Both the position numbers and the translations under genes were made by a program. A stretch of DNA of 64,000 nucleotides, taken from contig JARWIR010000005.1 of the NCBI GenBank assembly GCA_029959085.1, forward strand, positions 35,085,350 to 35,149,349. Direction: 5' to 3'. Origin of the DNA: Nemophila menziesii (taxonomy: Eukaryota > Streptophyta > Magnoliopsida > Boraginales > Hydrophyllaceae). Positions 36,206-48,850 of the stretch are shown piece by piece. The stretch's first letter is position 1, and each line of letters starts with the position of its first letter. Below the pieces are notes generated by a model. It was not told the DNA's origin. It worked only from the letters and a program-made list of their open reading frames with translations, and searched no databases.

Positions 36206-37950
36206 ATGTCTAACATAAAGGATGATTTAATCCCACATGAGGAAAATAATCTTAACAATAATAACAATCAAAGAATACCTATTCCTCATGTATAACCTAA
36301 TCCTCATGTAATATCACCACCAGGAGGAGAGCCCAGGATTAATAAACATCATGAAAATGATCTCCCAGGCTTGGGAGCACCTTTTCGAGTTCAACCATTA
36401 GGGTATTGTCCTCCAGTGATCCTGAATATAATGTTCAGGCCCGATCCGGGTATGCTTAGTCAATTTACAAGTTATGGACACTATAGTGGTGCAACGATTC
36501 TAGATCTGGTGAGAGCGATTCAGAAATTTACGCAGATTTTTGGTGCCTACATTACTTTAGGCATCACACGCGAGCAACTGTATTACCATATGTTTTCGTT
36601 CTTCTTGACCGGAAGTGCTGGTGATTGGCTAGATAGACAACCACCAAATACAATTAATACTTGGGATGAACGACAAGCCGTATTATTTAATTGTTTTTAT
36701 CCGAAGAGTATGAGATTAAAAGATCAAATGGAGCTTGCTAGTTTTCTCCAAGAGAATGATAAAGAAGTAGGAGACGCATGGACAAGGTTTCAACAGAAGT
36801 TAGCAAGATGTCCACTCCACGGTTACACCCCATCTTTACAGTTAGCTATATTCTATCAAGGTATCAATGCATAAAGTAGATTGGGGGTTGATAATCTCGG
36901 AAGAGGAGGATTTGTGTCCATGGATCCTACAGAAGCTGCAGAAGGTATGGAACGTTTATAGAAATAGAAAGGAGTTGTCCAATTGCACGAGCTCTCATCA
37001 AAATTACCAGAGGCACGCTTTGATTAGGTACATAAACTGCTCATTTAGCTAAATTAATAGCATTAGAAAATCAAGTCACACAGATGAAGCTTGAAATGAA
37101 ACAAAACCGTCAAAATTTAGCTATAACAAATGTAGTGAAAGAAGCACAAGGTTGTCCACGTAGTGAAGTACCATATCCTAAATGGGAAGAGTGTGAAGGA
37201 AATCCAACATCGGTATACTTCATATCAAATCGAGGAAATTACCAATTTGGTAATTGAAATCATCCGGGTATGCAGTATTCAAATCCTAAAGGGACCGCAA
37301 ATCAAGGTAATTATCAACCACGTCCCTAGAAAAACACTTACCAACAGAGAGGTCAAGGTCCTTATCAAGGAAATCAAAATTATAATAGACCAGATCCTCC
37401 ACAACAACCAGCCCATGATGCTTATACTAAGAATCTAGCTCAGAAAGCTTTACCACAATATCCTCAAGAAGGAGTAGTGTTAGAGAAGATATTACAATAC
37501 TTCATGGATTAAGTTATAAATAATTTTCGAACACATCATGAGAAGTTCATAGAACAAGAGGCCACAATTCAAATCTTGAGTACACAGATGGACCAAATAA
37601 AGAAAACTATGAATAATCTTGTGGAGCAAGAGAAATGAAGGCCATTGAAGGAGGTGATGGCAATGTTGGGTTTGAAGCATTTAAGAAAATTTTCCTTGAA
37701 ACAGAAAAGAGAGAGGAATTACCACATGCTGCAGAAATTGTCGTGGAAGTTCCAAAAATTGAAGAAGAATCAACCAAGCCTAGCCCCAAAGACTCTGACT
37801 CTTCCAAAGAATCTAATTTCATAGAACTTCACAAGGACATGCAAGAAGATATTAGATTGGTTATTGGACTTACAAGCTAGTAGAGCGTTAGAGAAAGAGG
37901 AAGAAGCCTCAAAAGAGCAGAAAGAAGAAGTTGCACCTGTTATGTAAGGA
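36206..37950 (+). pseudogene. gag relic of element B
   Basis: The start ATG at 36206 is in frame with the large open part at 36371-36874, but a stop at 36293 interrupts it. The open part is a Retrotrans_gag domain (FRVQPLGYCPP, GDWLDRQPP, WDERQAVLFNCFYP, AWTRFQQKLARCPLHG, IFYQGI). In-frame stops follow at about 36872 and later. The zinc knuckle seen in element A is degraded here (CPRSEVPYPKWEEC). A Gln/Asn-rich region and a coiled segment extend to about 37640, then Glu/Lys-rich sequence. Gag forms the particle; this copy cannot. Confidence 0.75.
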
Positions 37951-37968
37951 AAGAAAGAAGAAGAAAAG

Positions 37969-38645
37969 GTGGGCTCGCCGCCAATTATTCCAACAATGTC
38001 ACCACCCATTCCTAAGACAAATCCAGAGGTTGACATTGAGCTCAAGGAATATGTAGAGGCGTATATTCCAGATAAAATCAATGCCCATATGGTTGAGATT
38101 GCGAAGAAAGGGCTTACACCGCAACAGGTATTCACACAAGTTATTCCAGAAAAAGAAGCGAGTCTAGATTCCAGTAAAAAGATTATGGTTCATACTGAGA
38201 GAGTCTCGAGAAAAGTTAAAAATGAGTTACCACCCAAGCTCAAAGATCCAGGGAGCTTTAATCTTCCTATTCAAATTAGTGGTAAGCTCAAAGTGAAAGC
38301 CATGTGTGATGTGGGTTCGAGTGTGAATCTTATGCCAAGTCTGTGGTCGATAGGCTTGGTATCAAGAAGGTGGAAAAATCTCCCGTGAACATACGATTTG
38401 TGGATAGCTCAGTGACAAAGACATGGGGAACAGTGGAGGACGTTCATGTCCAAGCAGGTAATATCACCATCCCTACTAACTTTGTGATTCTTGATTATGA
38501 TGTAGATAAGCTGGTTCCAATCACACTTGAAAGGCCGTTCATGGACACGATTCAAATAATTATCAACTTTCAGGAGGGAACAGTTACCCTCCGTACTAAA
38601 AACGTATCGGAGACCTTCTATGTCTGGGGTAAGAAACCAAGGTAG
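37969..38645 (+). pseudogene. aspartic protease relic of element B
   Basis: Two overlapping frames (37969-38388 and 38343-38645) together cover an Athila-type retropepsin. They hold an N-terminal ELPPKLKDPGSF block, the active-site word CDVGSS (in place of the common DTG/DLGAS), and later FVILDYDVDK and TLERPFMDT. A one-base loss shortly after the active site causes the frameshift. No reverse transcriptase follows. Confidence 0.75.
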
Positions 38646-39453
38646 TTAGATCCCACAGTTCCTGTCATCCACATTTCTACAAACTACAGAGTCCATGAAT
38701 AAATCCACGCAAATCATTTGGATCCTAGATCAATGAGTGAGTTTGGGTCGGCTAAGAAGTTGTATGGAAAGCCCGCAAGTCCGAGAATAGGCCACACAAT
38801 CACAAATATTCGTCGATGGCACCACATCACATAAGTTGTTTCAGCAAAAGTGATAGAGACTAGACCCAAAAGGGGTATCAAACGGAGATTAGTAGACGTT
38901 CATAGCCTTGCTCGTTGATGGGGAGGCTATATACAGAAATCTTGATAGAGGTAACGCGTCTAACTTTGAAAGACATTAAAAAAATGTGTTGTACGGGAAA
39001 CAACCCGCATTTTTTTAATGTTTTTATGTCTTTAGTTTATGTTTAGATTAGTTGTTTTTAGTAGATATTGCAGTAATGAGGTAGATATTAGTTTTTTGAT
39101 GTGCATGTATTTAAGAAATCGAGTTCGGTAAAAGAAACAAAAAAATTTGGCGAAATTCAGATGTATCGTGCGGTACACCGCACCATCACTGTGGTGCACG
39201 GCACCCCAAAATAGTGTCACGACGGTAGAGGAAATTAGGTACACATGCGAAGCAAAGGTGTCATCCAGAGCGTTCGTGTGGTATTCCTCATATGTAGATT
39301 AAGCATGTGTGTGCATTATTTCTTTAGAATTACTACATGGGATATTTTATGATATTGCTCTAGGATCATTCATTACTTTCTATTCTTCTTCTTGTTCCTC
39401 TATTTTAGACTACCCTACTGTTCTTACCTTTATTGTATCGGGACGATACAACT
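38646..39453. other. non-coding interior of element B
   Basis: Between protease and polypurine tract where pol should lie. No RT, RNase H or integrase motif in any frame. A short inverted repeat (AAAAAAATG...CATTTTTTT, about 38978-39018) could form a hairpin. Confidence 0.5.
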
Positions 39454-39454
39454 T

Positions 39455-39468
39455 TGAGTTGGGGGTCT
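39455..39468 (+). other. polypurine tract of element B
   Basis: TTGAGTTGGGGGTC immediately precedes the TGATGTCTCC start of the 3' LTR, the expected place for the plus-strand primer. Confidence 0.6.
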
Positions 39469-42400
39469 TGATGTCTCCATATTTGTGATATTAATCTATA
39501 CTTGAGACATCATCATTTTAGGGGTCTTTATTAATTAATTTTGGGATTTTCCCCATTTATTTATACTTTACACTTTCTTGTCTAGTTTTAGGTGTTTTGC
39601 TATTTTGTGAGCTTTTACGCGTAATTTGTGTTTTATTTGTGTAGCACTTAGGTATATGGAAGCTATTACACCTATGGAAACTGATTTGAAGTGGAAAGTA
39701 ACGGAAAAAATCTCTTAGTCAAAGTAAAAAAGGAAAAGTTTGGATATATTTGGAAAGTAAAGAAGCTGCCACAACTGTAGATATGTCCACTAATAAATTG
39801 CTACAAAAATTCGGTCAGAAATTAGGAGGAGCCTTTATATGAGCAGATAGATCTTTTAATTACTATTGTTTCCATATAAGAACATTAAATTCTGATAAGT
39901 AACAAAGGAGATATGACCAAATCAAAATCTGCAAAGGTTTATCTTATCCTACAATTTAGGAAAACGGATTTTGGTAAGATTAGGACTCCTTAACTTGGGG
40001 ACTACTCCATTTCGATCAAAGTCCTATATATATCCATTCCTACCTTAGAGAAAGAATCCTTGCATCCTTGCTCAGTCCTTAATCAATATTACACCAAGAA
40101 ATCATCGGGAGCAAGAAGACAAGAAGACAAGATGGAGATGGCTATTCATGTCATTCCAACCCTTCACCTTTGTAATTTATTTTCTTTCTTTCTCTAGTAT
40201 GAACTAATTCTATATAGCTTGAGATTAGCATAAGGGTATGAACCCTAGACTTGTTGTATATCTATTTTAATTTGGGATGTCCTCTTACATTTAATTGAAA
40301 TTAGTAGTGCTTTCTCTGTTTTTATGTGCTTTGATGTATTGTCTGTAGTTTTTGCGGTTTCAAACGTATAGGATTGCCATAGTAGATAGACGGTCGTCCG
40401 GAAGGGGTGTCTAATCATTGAAACGCCACCTAAACGTCTAGTGTGTGTTAGTAATCCTGACGGGCTTGTCTAACTAGATAGTTACTAGGGTTTGAGATTA
40501 ACCACTGATCATTGCGCAGGGTCCCCTTACCCAAGTCCCTTGGTAATTGTTAGGTCACCACCTAATTCCACCCGGAAGGAGGTTAGGAGGAGAACAGAAT
40601 CCTGGCTATTGTATATAACGCAATTCTTCCTTAGATGAATAAATCATTGAACAAGGCGGGTGAGAATTACTTGCAACATCTCGAGCTTAACTCTCATACT
40701 ACTTCTTTATTTAGATTTATTTTCCTGTCTTTATTTTATTAAGTTAATGTTTTAGAGTCATAAAACCAAACAAATATTTCAGATTCTTGTTGCGTATTAT
40801 TTTATCTACTTCTTTTATTGCACTTTATAAATTCACTATCTACAACTAACTTTCATAGTCTCTGCGAACGAATTCTATTTATCAACTAAACTTGCATACG
40901 ATCTGTGATACTTGCAGTGATTACATAGTGGGATAGGGTGTTGGAGGGTCCTGGGGTGTTATAAAATAGAGCGATAGAAATAGAGGAACCACTATACCGC
41001 AAGTGCACGGTTGTCCAAGTAATACTTCGATAAATCGGGTTTTGTTCGCAGGGACGGATAGTTACAACTCTAGTATTAATCAAATAGTAAGAATAATTGC
41101 TTCATGGGAAAATAAATGATAAGATTTTTGTTTTGGTTTTCTAAAACGAAAGATGCAATTAAAATAAACACTAAATTAATTAACTGGAAAGAAAATAGAG
41201 CAAGTAAATGAGTTGGACGCAAGAAGGGAAGGAGTTCTTGAGTCTCGCAAGGGTTTCACCTAACCTATCTAATTAATTCTTCTATTTAAGGGATAAATTG
41301 ATATTATTGTACTAGTCGGGACTCTAATCTCTCCTAACCCCCGTCAGGGTGGACTTAGGAGCTATCCTACGGTACTATAAACCCCGTCAGGGCGATTATA
41401 TCTACTTTCGAACGGTTTTAGTCTCTTACCTCATTGGTTGCATGGTTAGTCAAGCCCGTCAAGGTCATTGACGAATACTACGCGTCTATTATCTATGTTC
41501 GTAATTAAACCCCCCGTCAAGGTGATCACTTTGCCACTTAAGTAAATAGCCTAATTACTAAGCCCTATTTATAATTGATCAGATTAAAAACAGTAACAAG
41601 CATAAATTAATAGTCAACACAAAATACCTAATTTAATTTTAAATAATTCAATCCCAAATTCAGAAAACATAAATTGAATAGAATTGGGTTCAACCCATGT
41701 AGCGATTCTCAAGTACTAAAGAAATTAGTTCATAACGAAATTAAAAACTGAAATAAAATAAAAGGTGTTCATATTCAATTACAGAAATAAATGAAGGAAC
41801 CTAATTGGGGCGTTGGTTTGGTTGTTGATGGAAGAAAGGTATTCTTCCAGTTCTAGCTTTTACTTCTGGATTCTGCTTAGACTCTCTCTTGAAGCGTATG
41901 AAATAATCTGATAAGTGGTATGTATAAAATGAGTCTAAAGACCTATTTATAATAAAAAGAAGGAGTGGCTTTTTACTTAATGAATATAATTAAGATAATA
42001 AAAAGCCCAAATCCATTCTTTTATTTCCCGTAACTGGTGTGCAGCCCTTAGTAAAACGGTTGTAAGTTTTGCATATCAACTCCAAATCGACTCATTCCAG
42101 TTGCAAAATTTTCCTAACTCAAAGAGGCATTTTCCTTCTTTCATGGCCCAAAGGCTGAATCAGTGTTTAAGTGGCTCAAAATCAGCAATTAGTAACAGCC
42201 TTCCAGATTTGCAGCTTTTCTAGTCAACTCTTCGGGATATCTTTTCTCGCCTTTGACTTCTATTCCCGGTCTAAGACTTTAATTCTCGATTTTAATCCTT
42301 GTCTTGGTGCTTCCTAGCATCCATGGACCTAGAAACTTTCCACTAAAAAATCCATTTAACTTACAAAAACTCTAAAAATGAAATATCATTAATCCAATGA

Positions 42401-42568
42401 GAGAAAATGAAATTATAACAAAATAAGCCTAAAATTCTATCATATACGTCAAATATTCACCTAAAATGATGTCTCCTAAGGGCATATAATTAGAAAAAAA
42501 GGGAGACATCAGGTGTTTAGTTCTTTTAATATTTATATCGTTATTTTATCACACCCTAACCACCACCA
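39469..42568 (+). repeat. 3' LTR of element B, split by a solo LTR
   Basis: The LTR parts are 39469-40941 and 42517-42568 (about 1.5 kb without the insert and its second TSD copy), starting TGATGTCTCCATA and ending CCACCACCA. The mid-LTR (GTCCGGAAGGGGTGTC, ATCCTGACGGGCTTG, CACCCGGAAGGAGG) matches the 5' LTR in order. Confidence 0.75.
40942..42511 (-). mobile_element. solo LTR (minus) inside the 3' LTR of element B
   Basis: 1570 bp. On the minus strand it runs TGATGTCTCCC ... GGACCCTCCA. It is flanked by exact copies of GGTGT (40937-40941 and 42512-42516). The host LTR continues on both sides. It has the same subfamily features as the solo LTR at 33879, including the CCTGACGG-type words and the start hairpin. 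Confidence 0.85.
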
Positions 42569-42745
42569 GTGTCTAATTAATTTCCATTAACTATATGTTT
42601 GCAATAACAATACATTTGTTCTGATCAAATAGTGTGTAGTCCAAGTAGTTAAGCTACACCCAGGAGGGGATCTTAATTGTCGAGCTAGCATATAGGCGTC
42701 TAGTGTGCGTTAGTGAACTAGGAGGTCTTGCCTAGCTAGATAGTT
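42569..42745 (+). repeat. fragment of an LTR middle
   Basis: Matches the middle of the LTR at 30644 (AACTATATGTTTG, then GTAGTTAAGCTACACCC, CATATAGGCGTCTAGTGT and CTAGCTAGATAGT). It ends where the next minus-strand LTR begins and has no continuation on the far side. Confidence 0.65.
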
Positions 42746-44310
42746 GTCGGTCCTTTGAGTGTGATAAATAATGCGTAAAATAGAAGGACTTTAATCACGC
42801 GCAAGTGTACGGGGTCTGTTGACAAGTAATATGAAGTAAAGGGTTTTCGTTCTCAAGGATTGGCAAAGTTAAGATAATTGTGTTTGGAGAATCGTGGCTT
42901 AGTTGCAAAGACAATAAATTAAAATATATATGTTTGTTTGGCTTTCTTAAGATTAACTGAATACGAATAAAGTAAAGACTGAATTAAAGAACTAATGATC
43001 AAGAGATTAAATAACTTGAATTAAATGCAAACTAACTAAGAAGAGATGAGTAATATGAGAGAGTAGTGCTTAATCCTTGCTGGTAATTCCCTAAGTTAAA
43101 TAATTAGATGTTTCTAGACATAAGGGCAAATTTGTAATTCTATGATAGTCCGGATTCATTTCTCCTCCTAACCCCTCCCAGTGAGTAAGACGCTATCCTC
43201 CACCTCTAGTGACCCCTTCCGGGTGGCCCTAATTGATGTTGACGAATTTTTTCTTACCCTATTGACTACTTGGTTGGTCAAGGCCTCCCGGCTAATTGAC
43301 TCGTAACAAGCGCTTATATCCTAAGTCTGCAATTTAATCCCCTTCCCGGGCGACAATCTAATTACTATTACTATCATATACTTGATCAGGGCATGAATAG
43401 ATTTAAGGAATAAAGTTATAATCAACGAGAATTTAAGATAATATATTTAATTACTGAAAATATCCTAAAAACTAAAAATCGTCAATTAATTAACTTAGGT
43501 TCATACACTATGCAATTCTCAAGCACGAAATGGTTTAGCTCATATTAAAATACTGGAAAAAAATAATTAGAACTAATGAATTCATAATTAAACCTAAAAA
43601 CACAAATAAATTACTTTAATGGAGATGGTGAAACAAGATTTGGATGATTTGGAATTGTGGAGTTGCTGTTGAAAGCCCTTCCTCCTCTTCCTTAGCCTCT
43701 AAGCGTATTTCCTTCTTTCTGATATGAATTGTGTTGATTAATAAGGTCTAAGAAGCCTTTTATACTGATTATAATCGGATTAGGCCCACATGGGCTTAAG
43801 TAAGTGATCAAGGGCCCAAAATTGTTTTTAATTAATTCGGACTGCACCACTTCAGTAGAAAGACAGTAACTTTTGCATCATAAGTCCAAATCCAGTGATT
43901 CCACTTCTAAAATTTTGCTAACTCCAAGGATCATCTTTGTCACTTGAAGCACAAAGTCTGAATCCTAACCTTTTGGGCGCAGAAAGTGAAACAAGTGACG
44001 ACTTGATTCAATCTAGTATTCATCCACCTTCACTAAAATGATATATTTTGTTCCTTTAACGCTTTTTCTTGGTATTGGACTTGAATATTCACTTCTTCTC
44101 TTCATCTTGATGCCTCCTAGCATCCATATACCTAAGAACTTCACACTAAACAAAAAAAATTAACGCACAAAAGCTCTGAAAGTAACAATAAGTGTAAGAC
44201 GGAAGAAGAAAGTGCATTATCGCAAACTACGTCTATTAATCTATCAACCTAGTCCAATTTATACACAAAATGATGCCTCCCGAGGGAAGCTAGAGAAATC
44301 GAAAAAATCA
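42746..44310 (-). mobile_element. LTR (minus) without matching TSD
   Basis: 1565 bp. On the minus strand it starts TGATTTTTTCG and ends AAGGACCGACA, with the family hairpin partner GGGAGGCATCA near the start. The flanks ATAGT (left) and TGAAG (right) do not match. The left flank is LTR-middle and the right flank is unrelated, so recombination or deletion has removed one side. Confidence 0.65.
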
Positions 44311-44488
44311 TGAAGAAAATTGGAGAAGCACAAGAGTCTCCTTCTGACCGCGAGTTCACGGAGATGTGCGTCGGCCGAGTAATATCTCTAAATCTCTTTC
44401 CTTAATTGCTTATGTGTTAGTGTATATTAGTAATTTTATTGCTTTTTGAGTCTTTTCGAGTAATGGGGCACGACGCAGTTTAGAGTTG
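44311..44488 (+). repeat. possible retroelement 3'-interior remnant
   Basis: Ends in CGACGCAGTTTAGAGTTGGGGA, similar to the polypurine-tract surroundings of element B (CAACTTTGAGTTGGGGGTC). No recognisable LTR follows. It may be the tail of a related element whose LTR is gone. Confidence 0.35.
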
Positions 44489-45772
44489 GGGATGAGGATT
44501 CATTGTCCACATTCCCATTTTTGTTTTTAATTTATTTATAAAAAACCATATAATAAAAACAAATAGTATAAGGGATAGGTGTAGAATGTAGTGAATGTGC
44601 CTTTTTAATCATAAATTTAACAAATCAATGATAGTAAATAGTGTGTCCTTGAACGTTGTCACAACACGCGTAAATTATTTGAATGAAAACATTTAATAAA
44701 GGATATGAATGATTAATAAGCAATGCATAGAAGTTAAGTTTGTTATTAGGAAGCCTTGAGCGGTGTGTAGAAAGTGGGGTCTAAACTAGTGAATAACCCA
44801 CTTAGCTTATGAACTAAATTGAAAAAGTAACGAGACCTAATAGCTAGAATGCTGATTTAGGCAGTTCTTTTTTGAGCCACTTGAATCTTGTAGCTTTGCT
44901 CACCAATTTTAATTGAATAATTATCCTTCTTAGCCTTTAGCCTTTTTTTGCCACATTATAAACCATATTTTTTAGTTTATAGGCAGATTGGGTGAAGAAC
45001 CCACGGTTGGGTTGATCCCAAATAGTAGACCAGCCCAAACCCAAAAAAAATTAACCCACCGTTGGGTTGGTTGGTCACACTGCCACATCATAGACCAGCC
45101 TAAACCCAAAAAAAAATGAATTACATGGGTTTGTGGGTTCGGTTATTCTAGGGTTAGATGGGGTCGGGTGGTGCAATTTCACAGGTTCAGTAGTGGTTCG
45201 TTCGTTTGGGCAGCTGTAAGTGCCATGCTTAAGAATGAACACCATTTGTGATAGTTAAAATAGTCGGTATGGTGGGTAAAGCCTTTTTGCAGCACACTCT
45301 CCTGACTTTTTAAATTAAAGAAAAGTCTCTTGACTTTTGAAAAATTCTTTGCTTTGTTGAAAATTCTTTGCACAGGCAAAACACAATTCGGCTCTACTTT
45401 TATTGTAGTATTTCCAGGATCATCCTTAACCCTTAACTACCAAGCAATCTTGTGATGAATTTTTTTCACTATTGTTGCTATTCATTCTCTAGATGATCAA
45501 GTAAGCCATTAAGAGAGAGCTAAAGCTTAATATAGAGGTGCATACAATTTTATATAACATAGTAATAGAGCAGGCATCTGCTTAGTAACCATTGCTAATG
45601 AGTTACAAAAATAAATCAACGAACTCCGCTTTTTGGGTATAAATATTAATAATACATAAATTGAAATTCAATTAAATGTCGCCTAATCCAGACACAAATA
45701 CAAATAGCTTAGCTTGCAGATCTATTATTTCATTCATTTTCGTTATAATCCACTTTTTCACTTATAACAGTT
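44489..45772. other. spacer downstream of the MAP kinase gene
   Basis: Contains imperfect repeats of GGGTTGG/CCAACCC-type words (44975-45180; TAGACCAGCC.AAACCC occurs twice about 74 bp apart), which resemble the interior of hAT-like MITEs, although no TIR or TSD was resolved. The rest is AT-rich. It may include the 3' UTR of the kinase gene. Confidence 0.4.
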
Positions 45773-47982
<2,210 letters not shown>

Positions 47983-48061
47983 ATTTCTAGTTGGGTATCT
48001 TTTAGCATATGTAAGCGGTGATCAAGTATTTGAAATTGAAATACCATGTATATGAGTTTTC

Positions 48062-48782
48062 CTGAGGAAAAAAAAAATGAACAACCCACTTTAGACACAT
48101 AAATATTGGAAGAGCTTCAACAAACTATGAATATATTTAGATCTCATGAAGCAAATCGAATTTTGTAAAGGTTTGTTCATCTATATATATATATATATAT
48201 AATGATAATTGGTAAAGCAAATTCTAATACAAACTTCATTTTCAATTACGTATAGAGTGGTCTTATAGTAAGTTGATGCACTTTTTCTACGCACGCATTA
48301 AAGAAATACTGGTCCAAACGACAATTTGAAAAGACAACTTAAACAACTCATAACCAACCACTAATTTTTAAGGTAATTGGAAAAAAAAAAGTCCAATTTA
48401 ACTTGGTTAGGGTTAAACTAAATTTCAACAAATATAATACATATTTTGAAAAAATTAAGAGTCAATCGTTTGTTTGGTGGTGATTAACCCCACTAGGACC
48501 TTTAAATCCCATCAACACTAAAACCAGGAACTCTTTGATTTACAAAACTCCTATGAAAATCATTAATTAGGAGGTGAAGAGTCAGAATCACAAAAAAATT
48601 CAACAAAAAATTGCAAAATTAGGATGAATATATGAAATTAAGGTTGAGAATATTCTAAGAGCGAAAAAAAAATTAATAAAATCAAGAGATAAAAAATTAA
48701 TAAAATTAAGAGATCTAACTTTCAAGTGTACTGAATTTATGTAAGAAATGAAAATATGAAATGATCTAGAGTGAAAATTTAC
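48062..48782 (-). promoter_or_regulatory. possible 5'-UTR intron of the MAP kinase gene
   Basis: On the minus strand a CAAG/GTAAAT donor (48783/48782) and a strong acceptor with a T-rich tract, TTTTTTCCTCAG/GAAAAC (48062/48061), would remove 721 bases. This would place a first non-coding exon near 48784-48850. An (AT)n tract at about 48181-48202 lies within the proposed intron. Inferred from signals only. Confidence 0.35.
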
Positions 48783-48850
48783 CTTGTTGTTTATGAAAAA
48801 TATTCCTCTCCAAATGGAAATATAGCTCTGAGAGATGCTTTATTTTTATT

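Larger units (their letters stand above)
32979..42568 (+). mobile_element. element B: non-autonomous Athila-like LTR retrotransposon
   Basis: Order: 5' LTR (32979-35995, enlarged by a solo LTR), primer-binding site (36002-36019), decayed gag (36206-37950), decayed protease (37969-38645), non-coding interior, polypurine tract (about 39455-39468) and 3' LTR (39469-42568, also enlarged by a solo LTR). No reverse transcriptase, RNase H or integrase is present, and the interior is only about 3.5 kb. It therefore depended on another element for pol. The 5-bp flanks (GATAG and GTGTC) do not match and the two LTRs differ strongly, so the copy is old or recombinant. Confidence 0.75.

Noticed and set aside
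37770..38135. 121-codon minus-strand frame
   Set aside because: Antisense to the gag-protease region of element B; no independent support.
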